Assembly: GCA_033239525.1 (NCBI GenBank)
Contig: BSYO01000019.1
Span: 11,576,592-11,640,591, forward strand
Length of the DNA: 64,000 nt
Reading direction: 5' to 3'
From: Nepenthes gracilis
Taxonomy: Eukaryota; Streptophyta; Magnoliopsida; Caryophyllales; Nepenthaceae
Shown here piece after piece: positions 11,349-23,329 of this stretch. Below the pieces are notes generated by a model. That model was not told the DNA's origin and did no database searches. It saw only the letters and a program-made list of their open reading frames with translations. Each line of letters opens with the position of its first letter. Within the stretch, counting starts at the first letter, position 1. The translations under genes were made by a program, and so were the position numbers.

Positions 11349-13490
11349 TTTCTCCATTCCTTATAAAAATTTCGTCCACGAATTTTAATAAACCTCATTG
11401 AAGAAACAAATGTGAGTATTTCTACCGAATCTCATTTTCTCTTTCTCATGTCACTTCTTCATACAAGTTGTTTCTCTACATGACCTTGACCAATGAAATT
11501 ACCTTCGTCTGAAACACTTAATCTCTTCTTTCCAAAATCTGAATCGATTTCTCATTATATATCAAATTTTCATTTATCCTCAATGATTGATATTCAATAA
11601 TATGTGATAGATTATAAACATACTTTTGAAATATTGACACCTAAAACACATTGTAAACATCTCCCAAGCTTGGTGGTAAAGCCAATATGTAAGCTACTTC
11701 ACTAATTTTTTGAAAAATTTCAAATGGTCTAATAAATCTCGAGTTTAATTTTTATTTAATTCAAAATATAGAAATTTTTTTTGATGGAGATATTTTTAAA
11801 AATACGTGGTCCCCAACATTAAAATTCAACTTTGATCTCCTTTGATAAGCATAAATTTTCTATCGATCTTGGGCAACCTTCAACCATTCATGGATCAAAC
11901 GAACCTTATTGGATGTCTCTTGAATGACCTCTGATCCCAAAAGTCTCCTATCTCCGGTCTCCTCCCAATGATTGGGAACGACATTTTTTTTCATATAAAG
12001 TTTCAAATGAGGTCATACTAATACTTACTTGATAGCTATTATTGTACACAAATTCAAGTAATATTAGATAATTGTCCCAATTGCCCTTCATTTGTAAAAT
12101 CGAAGCTTTCAACGTATACACCAGAATCTGAATTGTTTGCCCTAATTGACCATCCGTTTATGCATAATAGGCCGTATTGAATTTTAAATTGGTCCCTAAC
12201 TCTCGTTGCAAGCTTTCGATCAAATTTCGGATCTCGATTTGATACAATAGAAGCGGGCACACTGTGCAATCTAACAACTTCATTCATGTACAGTCTCGCC
12301 AAGTGATCTCTAGAAAACATCATCCAGATGGTAATAAAATGAGCTAATTTAATGAGCTGATCTATAATCATCCAGATTACGTCGTGGTTCATTAGCATAA
12401 TAAAATTGATTGTTATGTCCTCCCTTTTTCAATTGCAAGCTAGCATTGGTTGCAATAGGCCACTATTTTACTTTTTATATTCCGCCACCAAAATATCTTT
12501 TTAAAATATTGATATATTTTTTTAACCTTGGGGTGGATAGTGTACTTTGATCATTGAGCTTTATTCATGATTTTTTCTTTTAATTCTCAAATATTTGACA
12601 CACATATCCCTTTCTAAAATCTTAAAAGTCTATCGACCTGTATGCTAAAATCCACTCTTGATTCCTTGTTCAAATCACCGACAAGGTCTACTAAAAATGA
12701 ATCGTTCATTTGAGTAACTTTAATTCTATCCAAAATCTCAGGTTGCACTTAAAAATATGACAATATCAACCAAGTACCCTGAGAATACCTTGTAATATCA
12801 CATTAGTTCATGTAATCAAGCATTTTTATTTCCTTAATCCTCAAATGGGTTATTAAATTTATCATTCGATGACTCAAGGCATCCACTACAACATTAGCAT
12901 TTCCTAATTGGTATTGAATTTTGTAATTATAGTCCTTCAAGAAGTCCATATATCTTCTTTGTCTCTTGTTCAATTACTTTTAAGAAAGTAAATATTTGAG
13001 ACTCTTGTGATACAAATATACTAGAAATTTCTCTCCATATAGATAATATCTCTAACTTTTTAGCACAAAGATTACTACTTCCAATTCTATTTCGTGTGTT
13101 AAAATTCTTTTTATACATCTTTAATTGTCTCAATCCATACATAATCACTTTCCATGCAACATAAGAACACACCCTAGTTTGGTTTTAGACTCATTGTAAT
13201 AAACCACAAATCCTTTGGATCCTTTAGGAATCACCAAAATCAGGACTATTGTTAAGCGATCTTTTAATTCTTGAAAATTTTTTTCACAATCCTCCGTCCA
13301 GTTGAACTTGACTTCCTTCCGTGTCTAATGGGTTTGGGGCAAGTAATTCTGAAAAATTCTTTATAAATCTTCAATAATAACCCGTCATTCCCAAAAAGCT
13401 TCTAACTTTCGTTACCGTCGTCGGTCGGTTCCAATTGATTACAGCTTTGATCTTCTAGGGGTCAACCGAAATACCTCTGAAAGGCCTGAG
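11349..13490 (-). pseudogene. Ty3/gypsy RT end, RNase H and integrase remnant
   Basis: On the minus strand, from 13490 downward, comes the RT/RNase H junction (FNWTEDCEKNFQELKDRL, about 13240-13320), a degraded RNase H, and the integrase core at 12054-12398. The core shows WMIIDQLIKLAHFI and RLHSVPASIVSNRDPKF, matching the family pattern VIVDRLTKSAHF and LHGVP-SIVSDRDPRF. The frame then collapses near the expected catalytic glutamate. The last part is followed by a polypurine tract and the 3' LTR at 11348. At 13490 pol stops abruptly at a plus-oriented LTR, so RT, protease and gag of this element are missing. Frameshifts and stops are frequent; it is not functional. Confidence 0.75.
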
Positions 13491-14907
13491 TCTTTAATTT
13501 AAGAAAATTATAATTAATTAAACTAATATAATTAAAATTAATTTCAAAAGATTTAAAAAATTATGTTAAAAAATTAAAATTAAACTAGATGACTCGACAC
13601 CTGATGGAGGCACATGCCTAAGCATCAAAACCTATGGGGTCAACGCCTAAGGGACGTTTGATCAGCGCACGAGCACTTATTAACAGAATATTTCTACTAG
13701 ATGCACGCTTGAGCCGTGTTTGAGTGTAGTGATCCAGTAGTATAATGCTCGACGTGCGCATGAGTGGCACTCAAGTGCCACATAGCATATAAGGAATCTT
13801 TTAACTCATTTGTTGTCATTTTTTAGAGCAGTTTGAGAGTAGAGCAAGAAGCAGTCGAGAAGAAGAGAGAGAGGAAGAGCGAGGAGGCTAAAGAGCTCAA
13901 AATTAAATTGATCCAAGATTGAATTTTGGTAAATCGAAGTCAAGGTAAGTGGACTTTAAGTTTTTTCTTTTATTGTTACTCTTCTTTCATAAATCTCTCA
14001 GTATTTTTCTTGTTCAAATACTAATACATGATATGATTTTGAAGTATAATGCTTACGTTGAGCATGCATATTAGATTTTCATCATTTTCTAGTAAAATTT
14101 TATAGGAACTCATACTTAAGTTCCTATAAATGTATATATATTCTGATTATTGCATAATAGTCTCATGCAAGTTTTGAAATCCTACTTTAAAGCTTTCGCT
14201 TGTTTTAATTTCATGAAGAGCCATCTTGCATGTTAGAAATTGTAAAATATATGTTCTAAAATTCAGTAAAACATTATATATGTTAGCTATTTTTTGCATT
14301 AGTTGTTGATTTCTTTTGCTGCATGTGCTGTTGTCAATTTTCAGCACTTCTATGCTGCTTTTTTGTTGCACTAGATTTTCATAAATGGTTCTGCATAATT
14401 TAAGGATGTCAAATTCAATATTCCATAATAAGAAATTATAGAATTATAAAAAAAATTTTACAATTATGTCAAGAAATTATGTGCCATTTTTTAGAAGGTG
14501 AATGCTAAAATTACAAAGAAAAAGTGTGAAGTTTTTCTAAAAATATGTATTGGACCATTGCCAAATTTTAGTGGGTAGTATATTATTGTATGTCATAGTA
14601 TATTATAGTGATATATTGATATTTGAACCTATTATTTACGGGTGAGAAATAATATTCAGCCCCATCTATAGGATGATATATAAACGGCACACCTACGGAT
14701 CTTGAATAGTAATATATGACATTTGATTGTGTGGGAGCACATACAACTCGAGTTTCGATTGTCCATTCCTTTAGTTGGTAAAACTTACTGGCCCTAATCC
14801 TATGAAAAATTAAAATTAAATATGATTTGATTATTTATATTGAGAAAGAATATGATAAGAATTCTAATAATGTATAAACTGAATTCCTGCACAAGTCTTA
14901 TGAAAAT
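13491..14907 (+). mobile_element. Plus-oriented LTR fragment, 5' part
   Basis: From 13491 the sequence resembles the start of the TGTAAG-type LTRs in reverse orientation: an A/T tract, then a G/C-richer block with repeated GCACGAG/GAGTG-type words, then AGAAGAGAGAGAGG at 13860. The segment at 13897-13955, ending GTCAAGGTAAGTGG, is the counterpart of the reverse complement of about 10838-10890. Near 14780 it has TTAGTTGGTAAAACTTACTG, which recurs at 16190 and 22619 in the other LTRs. It ends at the scaffold gap. Confidence 0.55.
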
Positions 14908-15007
14908 NNNNNNNNNNNNNNNNNNNNNNNNNNNNNNNNNNNNNNNNNNNNNNNNNNNNNNNNNNNNNNNNNNNNNNNNNNNNNNNNNNNNNNNNNNNNN
15001 NNNNNNN
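14908..15007. other. Assembly gap of exactly 100 N
   Basis: One hundred Ns in a row mark a scaffold join of unknown true length. The left side is a plus-oriented LTR fragment and the right side a minus-oriented one, so the join lies within repeats and local order is uncertain. Confidence 0.98.
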
Positions 15008-15628
15008 TAACATTGTAGACGATGTCAAATACCACTTTTACTCGCGGACGAGAGGTTCGAATATCGATCACCACTATAATATACTAAGGTATACCATACC
15101 ATACAACCCGCTGAACTTATCATAATTGTCCACTATTTAGATATATAAAAACTCTCCACAATTTTTTATAATCATTGTATTTTCTTATTTGGAAGAAAAT
15201 ATTTTTAATTCTTTAATATATTATATAATTTTTCTTCAAATTTATTAAATTTGTTATCACGAAATGCTATACAAAAATTTAGACATACTAATTTAAAACA
15301 TATGATGCCATATTATAAGATTTTTAAACATTATTGTAGAAAAATCAGTAATATTAATGATATTTTAATATTTCTATTTCAAATGACATATATGCAGGGA
15401 TAAATAGATAAATTTTTAGGACATGTAGAATATACATCTAGTAAATTTTAATATGCAGAAACATGTTATATGAAAATTAAACATGGAAGTGCATTATATC
15501 AGAAATACAGATCATATATGAATGACAAATGTAGAATCAGTTAAATAACAGAATATATATGGACTAAAATATAAATTTCATGTATTGTTACAGAAGAATG
15601 CATAGAATATTACATCCATATGAAAAAT
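15008..15628 (-). mobile_element. Minus-oriented LTR fragment
   Basis: This aligns along its length, in the same orientation, with 10080-10740 of the 3' LTR above. Shared landmarks include CGATCACCACTATAATATAC, TTAGATATATAAAAACT and AGGACAT-TAGAA-ATACA. It has no ends of its own: the left is the gap and the right changes abruptly to a plus-oriented LTR at about 15629. Confidence 0.65.
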
Positions 15629-16887
15629 GAATTCTAATCTTTCCTATGTGTTGTGAAATCCATACATTTGAGTTGACTTGTAAAAAGACTTAAATTTGAA
15701 GGAAAAATAATAATCGCATATATAATCGGAGGAAAGTCCACAATGTGATATATGATTGAATAGTTTTCCCGGATTAAGATATTGTGAATTGAATTGTGAT
15801 GTACCTTCCCTCAAATAAATAAGAACCCTTGAAATTAGGACCATAAAATTGTGATATATAAGTAATACCCATTGGCCTGCCAATAGCATTACAGTGGTGA
15901 CTCCGAGGTTATTTTAGCCGTGTAGTATAGCGGATAATACTCTTGGCAAGCCTTAGGATATGTTGTGGAAGGACAAGGACTGCCATGTGGGGGCGTAGAT
16001 GATGGTTGAGTAGCTGCAAACCTTAAATATAGCCGATGGCCAAGTAGCTATAGGCCTAAAATGTAACTGATGGTCAAGTAGCTACAAACCTTAAATGTAA
16101 CTGATGGCCAAATAGCTGCAAGCCTAAAATGTAGCCGATATTTTAGAATGTGTAGAGTAACACATTCCTCTCCTCGTTCTCCCACACCTTTAGTTAGTAA
16201 AGCTTACTGACCCTGATCTGTAAATATGAATAATCATACAAAAAGTATATCCCAAAGAGAAGTAAATTGTATTCCAAAGTATATTTGATCATGTTCCTGT
16301 TCATGCATCTCTTTCATGATTATATCTCTTTCCCTTACCTATCTTTGTTTATATTGTTTACCGCTTTTGATTATAATGCACTTACTGAATTGTTAACTCA
16401 CCCTTCTCTTTCCTTCCACAAGAGCAAGCCATTATACCTAACGAGTTTGAATAAACTATAAGCGCGGGATAGACAGCTAATACGGATTGAACAGCTTTTA
16501 ACGACTCAAGTTTGTTATTTTGTATAAGGTATGGATATTGTAATAACTATTTTGATGCTTATGGTTATGTATTTGTATGTCATGATGATAATGGATGTAT
16601 AAATAATTTTCACTACTTATTGATGGATGTAGTAGCTTTTGTAGGTATCTTTTATGGTTGAAAAAAGAAATGGGTTCCTAGTTGGCATCCTTTCTAAACC
16701 GGCATCGTACCAGAGTTACGATGATTGTGCTGCCAGTGTGTTTGTTGTGGCGATTGGGATCGTGTGTTTATATTGTATGTATGCTGTGGTTTCTATACAA
16801 GATTTTATATAGGTTTTATATTTGGAAAACATTCGTTTTATAGACGAAATTCTACTAAATTTTTGGTAGAATTTTCGGTCAGTCACA
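15629..16887 (+). mobile_element. Plus-oriented 5' LTR, 3' portion
   Basis: The segment aligns with 22069-23329 over its whole length, including the four-unit tandem block at 16000-16140, TTAGTTAGTAAAGCTTACTG at 16191 and AGCTAATACGGATT at 16476. It ends GTCAGTCACA at 16887, immediately before a degenerate primer-binding site and a gag gene. It is therefore the 5' LTR of the plus-strand gypsy element, missing or misassembled in its first part. Confidence 0.65.
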
Positions 16888-16901
16888 ATTGATATTAGAG
16901 A
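16888..16901 (+). other. Degenerate primer-binding site
   Basis: ATTGATATTAGAGA differs from the iMet-type TTGGTATCAGAGC by a few transitions and sits at the LTR end, 260 bases before gag. Confidence 0.6.
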
Positions 16902-17160
16902 AAGGGATATCTTAGGATTGATCTGAATCTTATGCGAAAACTTATGATAGTATAGGCTAAGGCCAAATAAGTGAACGTAGATGAGAAGGACCATGTTAGG
17001 TTAGATAACTCTAGTTACCCTAGCTTGTGTAACTTAGACTAGAGTTAAGGTAGGATGGTAGTTTTATTTAATTGCGTAAATAGTAATGTTGTAATTAGGG
17101 TTTGATCTTTTGACTAACCTGTAATCGTTCTTATTTTAGATGTGTCTTTTGAAGTCAAGC

Positions 17161-18110
17161 ATGCCACCTAGACATGGAGGCTCTCGTGGAGGTGGCCGGT
17201 CCTGAGATCGGGAGACCAAGTACTTAAATTTGTTAGAGTATATGGCGAATATCATGGAAAGTATGGAGCAGTGAATTCTTGCCCTTGTCTCTGCTCTAAC
17301 TCCCGTTCAAGCCCTTGTTAATCTGGGACCATCCGCATATGATCACTTCGTCCAGGAGCGAGTTCCTGCATTTCTGGGGGAGCCCGACCCTTTGAAGGCG
17401 GACACGTGGTTTGAGAGCATGAAGAAAGTGTTCGTAGTGATTAGGTGCCCCGAGGAGGATCGGGTTTTGTTTGCATCCTATTGGTTAGAGGGTGAGGTGC
17501 ATCATTAGTGGATGATGAAGAAAATGGCATTGGGAGTGCCTGAGGATGAGATCACCTAGTAGATGTTTGAGGAGATGTTTCTAGAGAAGTACTTTTCTTC
17601 CAGCCTCCGTGTACAAAAGGAAGAGGAGTTCATCCGATTGAGATAAGGTAGTCAAACCGTGGCCAAATATGATACCAAATTTACTGAATTGTCAAGGTTC
17701 ACTTCATATATGGTAGATGACGAGGAGAAGAAGACGAGGAAGTTTCTGCAGTGCTTGTGGGATGATAACTGCAAGCGTTAGCAACCCTCAAGCTGACGAC
17801 CTATGCTGATGTATTGGATCGTGTCCTGATCCACAAACAAGAGCTCGCAAAGGAGTTCTATAAGAAACAGTCGCTGGGCAAGAGTGGGATCAGTGCTAAT
17901 CTTGGAACTTGTTCGGGGAGGCCGTTCAAGAAGTCTAAGCAGTCAGATTCTGGTAAGAAAAGTGGTCAAACCTTAACATGGTCTCAAGCTTTAGTGGGCC
18001 CGTGTCAGCATTGTGGGAAGATGTATGGGGGTAGGCCTTGTTTTAAGTTGATGGGTGCCTATTTCAACTGTGGTCAAATGGGGTATAGAGCTAAAGAATG
18101 TCCTTAGTCA
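17161..18110 (+). pseudogene. Ty3/gypsy gag, broken
   Basis: Translation from the ATG at 17161 starts MPPRHGGSRGGGRS and hits a stop almost at once. Downstream blocks are clearly Gag: FLGEPDPLKADTWFESMKKV, FVVIRCPEEDRVLFASYWLE and FEEMFLEKYF...LRVQKEEEF. A zinc-knuckle region lies at 17995-18107. In the knuckle, YFNCGQMGYRAKECP has tyrosine in place of the first cysteine and of the histidine, so metal binding should be lost. At least five stops interrupt the 950 bases, many as TAG/TGA where Trp or Gln is usual. It is followed in order by protease and RT. Confidence 0.8.
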
Positions 18111-18193
18111 CCCAAGGTTCATACTCAAAACCTGTGGTATAAGGAAAGGCTTTTATAGTATCCGCCAGTGAGGCCAAGGCATCGGACGACGTA

Positions 18194-18571
18194 GTGGAAG
18201 ATATACTCCCTATTGGTGATATTTTCTATTCAGTGCTTTTTAATTCTGGGTCCACGCATTCATTCATTTCTCCTTATTTGGCCTGTCGTGTTGCGCCCTC
18301 TCCCTCGAACCTTGGTTTCTCTTTAGTCGTATCCACACCCACGGGATCTTCTATTATAATTGATGTCTCCTACCCGGGCTGCGTTGTGGAGGTAAATGGG
18401 TTATCCTTGGTTGTTGATTTGATCCTCCTAGATATGCATGATTTTGATGTTATTTTGGGTATGGATTGGTTGCCTAAATATCACGCAACTATTTACTGCT
18501 TCCACAAGATGGTGGACTTTGCTATCCCAAAATGTGAACCTTCTCATGTTCAGGGAGTTCGGAGAGTGTAA
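18194..18571 (+). pseudogene. Ty3/gypsy retropepsin with N-S-G active site
   Basis: A 125-codon open frame holds the aspartic protease: SVLFNSGSTHSFIS near residues 15-28 and DFDVILGMDWLPKYHA near residues 83-98. The family active site is D-S/T-G; here the first residue is Asn, one G-to-A step from Asp, so catalysis should be abolished. Length and motif spacing match the gypsy protease domain. It is fused by position to gag upstream and RT downstream. Confidence 0.85.
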
Positions 18572-18607
18572 GCATCTAGTTTCATTTCTACTCTCCAAGC
18601 TCGCCAT

Positions 18608-19585
18608 TTGTTGAAGAGTAGATATGAAGCCTTTTTGGCTTACGCTAGTGTGGTGGAGAGTCGGGAGTTGTCCACGAAGGACATTCTGGTTGTGTGCGAG
18701 TTTGAAGATGCGTTTCTCGACAAGTTGTATGCTTTACCGCCACACCGTGAAATTGAGTTTGGGATTGGTCTTGTATCGAGATGGAACCTATATTGAGGAC
18801 CCCCTATCGTATGGCCCTACTGAGATGAAAGAGTTGAAACAGCAATTGTAGGATTTGCTCGATACCGGTTTTATTAAACCAAGTGTTTCACCATGGGGTG
18901 CTCCGATCCCACTTGTCAAGAAGAAGGATGGGACCTTGAAACTATGTATAGACTATCGCGAGTTGAATAAGATCACGATTAAGAACAAGTATCCATTGCC
19001 ATAGATCGATGATCTCTTTGATCAGTTACAGGGGATCCGAGCGTTCTCTAAGATTGATCTTCAGTCTAGATATTATCAACTTTGCATCAAGTAGGAAGAT
19101 GTAGCGAAGACGATTTTCCAGACAATGTATGGTCATTACGAATTCCTTGTGATGCCATTTGGATTGACTAATGTACTAGCCATGTTCATGGATCAGATGA
19201 ATCGGGTCTTCCAACCGTACTTGGATAAGTTTGTCATGGTTTTCATCAGCAACATCTTGATTTATTCCAAACACAATGGGCATTTGAGAATCGTGCTTCA
19301 GACCCTTCGGGAGTATTAGCTATTCATAAAGCTAAGAAAATATGAGTTTTGGCTTAATAAGATAGTATTCTTGGGCCACATCATTTCTGACGGAAGCGTC
19401 TCGGTGGACCCAAAGAAAGTTGAGGCAGTGATTAGCTGGAGTCGACCCACGACCGTGTTAGAGGTTCGAAGCTTTTTTGGGATGGCCGGGTATTGCCACT
19501 GTTTTATGGAGAATTTCTCTCAGATCACTTAACCCCGTACCCGTTTGATGAAGAAGGAAATGAATTATGATTGGACAAAGGAGTG
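18608..19585 (+). pseudogene. Ty3/gypsy reverse transcriptase, broken
   Basis: Gypsy RT blocks follow in order: [20 protein letters not shown] (about 18919), NKYPLP with a stop before [38 protein letters not shown] (19128), then [14 protein letters not shown] (about 19231). The catalytic F-I-D-D box reads F-I-S-N, so both aspartates are gone. The thumb region VFLGHIISDGSVSVDPKKVE and the TVLEVRSFFGMAGY block follow. Stops at about 18848, 19003, 19092, 19318 and 19529 break the frame. The domain ends at 19585, where an LTR-derived patch begins. Confidence 0.85.
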
Positions 19586-19797
19586 TGATTGCCCTTTTTA
19601 TCTCCACTTTCAATTTTTAAGTTTCCAAGAGTTGAAGGATTGTTGATTTGCCTTCCATTTCAAGTTTGCTCCAGATTTCCCCTTTCCCTTGAATTTTATG
19701 CATTTCGACTCTTCCCTGATCCGGATGTTCTAAATTGACACTATTACTATTTACCCGAGAATAAATGAAAAATTTGGTTCTAATTAATTGTTATGAA
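19586..19797 (+). repeat. LTR-derived patches inside pol
   Basis: CCCTTTTTATCTCC at about 19592 matches the LTR at about 21565. The sequence then returns briefly to pol (AGTTTCCAAGAGTTGAAGG, coding SFQELK, about 19620). It switches again to LTR-like sequence matching 21690-21960, including GATTTCCCCTTTCCCTT, GACACT-TTACTATTTACC-GAGAATAAAT and CTAATTAATTGTTAT. At 19798 RNase H begins. Confidence 0.7.
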
Positions 19798-19996
19798 AGT
19801 AGGTGTATTGTGATGCCTCTAAGGTGGGGCTCGATTGTGTTCTTATGCAGAATGGGAAGGTGGTTGCATATAGGTCTCGGGAGTTGAAGACCCACGAGAA
19901 GAACTACTCGACCTATGATTTGGAGTTAGCCGTCGTGATTTTTGTGATGAAGATTTGGAGGTACTATTTGTATGGCGAGAAATTTCTAATTCTATC
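19798..19996 (+). pseudogene. Ty3/gypsy RNase H fragment
   Basis: The frame reads [20 protein letters not shown], then [20 protein letters not shown] and [11 protein letters not shown]. This is the RNase H start with the first catalytic Asp (YCDAS) and the Glu of the DLELAV segment present. It is cut off after about 66 codons by LTR-like sequence (TTAGTTAGTAAGGCTTACT). The rest of RNase H and the whole integrase are missing. Confidence 0.85.
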
Positions 19997-20530
19997 TTTA
20001 GTTAGTAAGGCTTACTAATCTTGATCCCGACTAACTACAAAATCCTCATATTTTATCAGTATTTGTTTTCTCTTTTCCTTACTTATCTTTACTTAGTTGT
20101 CTATTGCTTTTGAATATGAGGTAGCGGCGATGGATCGAGTTCCTCAAGGATTATGATTGTACGAATAAGATCCGTTTTTGTTATTTTATATCGATAATTT
20201 TGATACTTATGGTTATATATATGTAGCGAATGATGGTTGCATTGATGTCCTAAGTAGCTTCCTTAGAACCTTTTTGGTGGTGACTAGTTAGCATCTTCTA
20301 CGAGCCAGCATTACAGCGGTGGGAGATAGAGATGTTGGTTTACATGCAAGACTTTGTACAGTTTTTATGAAGTCTTGTCACATCTAGCGTTACATCAAGG
20401 GCAATAGGATGATATTATCCTTCTTGCAAGTGCAGCCCAAGATCCTCCAAAGGATCAAGGAAGGGCAAGTGAATGACCCATTTTCAATCGGGCATAGTTA
20501 GGCATATATCAACTCCACCGATGATGTCTA
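19997..20530 (+). mobile_element. Compressed LTR copy joined to pol
   Basis: This part follows the order of 22614-23620 with internal losses: TTAGTTAGTAAGGCTTACT, then TTATTTTATAT and TTTTGATACTTATGGTTATAT, then AGCTTCC-TAG-ACCTTTTTGG. At about 20495 comes GGGCATAGTTAGGCATATATC, matching about 23600. It looks like a shortened duplicate of the LTR zone at 22614-23803. Confidence 0.55.
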
Positions 20531-20589
20531 AAAATTACCTTAATAGGGACTCCGAGTTAATTTTAATCAATATCCGATTTTCTTTGTCA

Positions 20590-21115
20590 AAATTCAATCT
20601 TCATGTCGTAAATCATTATGTTACATACCACAATAAATCAAAGAAGAAATAATAAGTATAAAATTCTAAGATGTTGGGAGCAGAAGAAAAGTAGATATGA
20701 TGTACTGGGGATAAATGTGAATTGAAACAATAAGGAGATAGTGTCAAGAGATCATGAATTTATAGTCATTTTTATCATATGACTCGATACACAATTCACT
20801 TGGAGTAAACAAGATTTACTAAGATTTGAGGAACATGTTTTTATTTGTTTTTGAAGGAGTATTACATTTTCAATTAGAGGATATCTCAATCAATATCCTA
20901 CAGTCGTCATTTTGCTTTATGCCTTTTAGTTTATCTTTAAGTCGATTTATTCTTATCTATCTAATTAAAATCTAATTTATGTTGAAAGGTTGAAAGAAGG
21001 AAGCCTTTTGGATTACTGTAGTCCTTGCCTGTCCCCAATTGGAAGTGGGAAGACATTTCAATAGATATTTTATTTAGGTTGCTAAAATATAATATATTTT
21101 AAAATTTATAACATT
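20590..21115 (+). repeat. Copy A of a duplicated flanking sequence
   Basis: AATTCAATCTTCATGTC, TTATGTTACATACCACAATA and AATCAAAGAAGA open a segment that aligns with 23875-24760, also sharing AATCAATATCCT, ATTTTGCTTTATG and AATATATTTTAAAATTTATA. Copy A is shorter because of internal deletions. I recognise no coding sequence or transposon ends. Confidence 0.65.
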
Positions 21116-21124
21116 GAAGAATCA

Positions 21125-23329
21125 TGATGTGATCTGGGTCATTATGGATCAGGCCCACAAGCCCAATTAGGCCCAAATCTGCCCATTTGAATGTTGGCGC
21201 CCGAGCACGTGGGGCGAGGGGAGGTGCCAAGAAGGGCGGTGGGGTTGCTCTCAAAGGATGCAATTGGGCGCAGCCGAGCATTGCATTTGAGCACACTTAG
21301 AGACCACTCTCGAAAAAAAGAAGAAGCGAAGGGAAAAAGTGAGCCCGCGCTCGTTGCATCTCGAGCACCTTGTTTAAATATTTTATAAACTTGTTGTTCT
21401 AGCATTTCTTTTGGGATTTTCATTCTCGCACAGCCAAACCCTAAACGAAGAGAGAGAGAACGCCGAATAAGAAAGAGAAAGGAAGAGATCAAGGTATCGA
21501 GTACAAATTCGTCCGAGAGTTAGTTATAAAAGTTGTAAATCTGGTCAAGGCATGTGCTCCCATACCCTTTTTATCTCCTCTTTTGATTTTTATTCATTTG
21601 TTTTGATTATTTTTATCCCGATACTCACTCAAATAATGAAGAACATGTAACCCACGCTTAGTGCTCAAAGTATTTATGGTTTATTGTCTAATTTGCCTTC
21701 CGCTTGGCCAGGTTTGGCTTCGCCAAATCCTAACCATGCCCGATTTGAGATTTCCCCTTTCCCTTCAAATTTTATGCATTTTGCCCCTCAAATGTGGAGC
21801 ACCATGTTCTAATTATGCATATATATCGATCGGGCATCTGATCTCACAAGTATTGACCCATTCATGACGTCCGGATGCTCTAAATCGACACTGTTACTAT
21901 TTACCAGAGAATAAATAGAAAATTTATATGCTTCTATCCTAATTAATTGTTATCAAAGTATGATTAATTGTATGTGTTTAATTATAAGCTCTAGAAAAAT
22001 ATGATTGTGCTTCGTGTGTGGAAGGAATGTTTTCCGGAGGCCCCAAAGTAATAATTGCCTAATGTGGTAAGGAATTCTAATCTTTCCTATACATTATGAT
22101 ATCCAGACATTTGATTTGATTTGTGAAAAGACTTAAATTTAAAAAAATAATAATAATCGCACATGTAATCAGAGGAAAGTTTATAATGTGATATGTCATT
22201 GAATGGTTCTCTCGGATTAAGATATTGTGAATTGAATTGTAGTGGACCTTCCCTCAAATGAATAAGAATCCTTAAAACTAGGACCATAGAATTGTGATAT
22301 AGAGGTAATACTCCTTGGCCTACCAATGGCATTACAGTGGTGACTCCGAGATTATCCTGACCCCGTATTGTAGCGAGTGATACTTTTAACAAGCCTTAAG
22401 ATATTACTGTGGAAGGACAATGACTACCTCTGGACCCCAGGGGTACATGTGGGGGCATATATGATAGTCGAATAGTTGTAAACTTTAAATATAGCCAATG
22501 GCCGAGTAGCTATAGGCCTAAAATGTAGCTGATGGCCGAGTAGCTGCAAACTTTAAATGTAGCCTATACTTTAGAATGTGTAGAGTAATACATTTCTTTT
22601 CTCATTCTCCCACATATTTAGTTAGTAAGGCTTACTGACTCTGATCAATAAATATGAATAATCATACAAAAAGTATATTCCAAAAAGAAGTAAATTGTAT
22701 TCCAAAGCATATTTGATCATGTTCCCGTTTATGTATCTCTTTTATATTTATGTCTCTTTTCCTTACTTATATTTACTTATGTTTTCTGCTGATTTTGATT
22801 ATAATATACCTGTTGAGCTGTTAGCTCATATTTACTTGTTTTTCCTTCTAGATGAGCAAGCCATTATGCCTGACGAGTCTAAATAGGCTGTAAGCGTAGA
22901 ATAGATAGCTAATACGGATTAAAAAAAAACTTTTAAGGACTCAATTTTGTTATTTTATATAAGGCATGGATATTGTAATAATTATTTTGATACTTATGGT
23001 TATGTATATGTATGCCATGATGATGATGGATGTATAAATAGATTTCGCTATTCATTGATGGATGTAATAGCTTCCGTAGGTATCTTTTATGGTTGAAAAA
23101 AGAAATGGGTTCCTAATTAGCATCCTTTCTAAGCCCGAAGGCCATACCGTCAGTTATGACCAGGGCTTATGACTTACGAGATACCACCCGTATGTTTGTT
23201 GTGATAATTGGGATCCTGTGTTTATGTTGTATGTATGTTGTGGTTTCTGTACTGGATTTTGTATAGGTTTTATATTTGGTGGACGTCCGTTTCATAGATA
23301 AAACTCTACCGAATTTTTGGTCCATCACA
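21125..23329 (+). mobile_element. Plus-oriented LTR, 2.2 kb
   Basis: The LTR probably opens TGATGTGATCTGGG at 21125 and closes GGTCCATCACA at 23329, the same ending as the 1705-3777 and 15629-16887 LTRs. Its first part is unusually G/C-rich and has a palindromic G-box CACGTG at 21206. A TATA-like ATATTTTATAAA lies near 21380, followed by an AGAGAGAGAGAACG leader and AGATCAAGGTATCG (about 21488). The three-unit tandem block sits at 22465-22570. It may be the 3' LTR of the plus-strand gypsy element, but no polypurine tract or integrase precedes it, so this pairing is an inference. Confidence 0.6.

Noticed and set aside
15040..15075. Possible tRNA gene from the GGTTCGAAT word
   Set aside because: No cloverleaf can be drawn and no A box is evident; the word is shared with LTR copies elsewhere.
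21142..21492. Overlapping 65-116-codon frames on both strands
   Set aside because: They lie in the G/C-rich first part of an LTR, have no domain signature and overlap each other; a composition effect.
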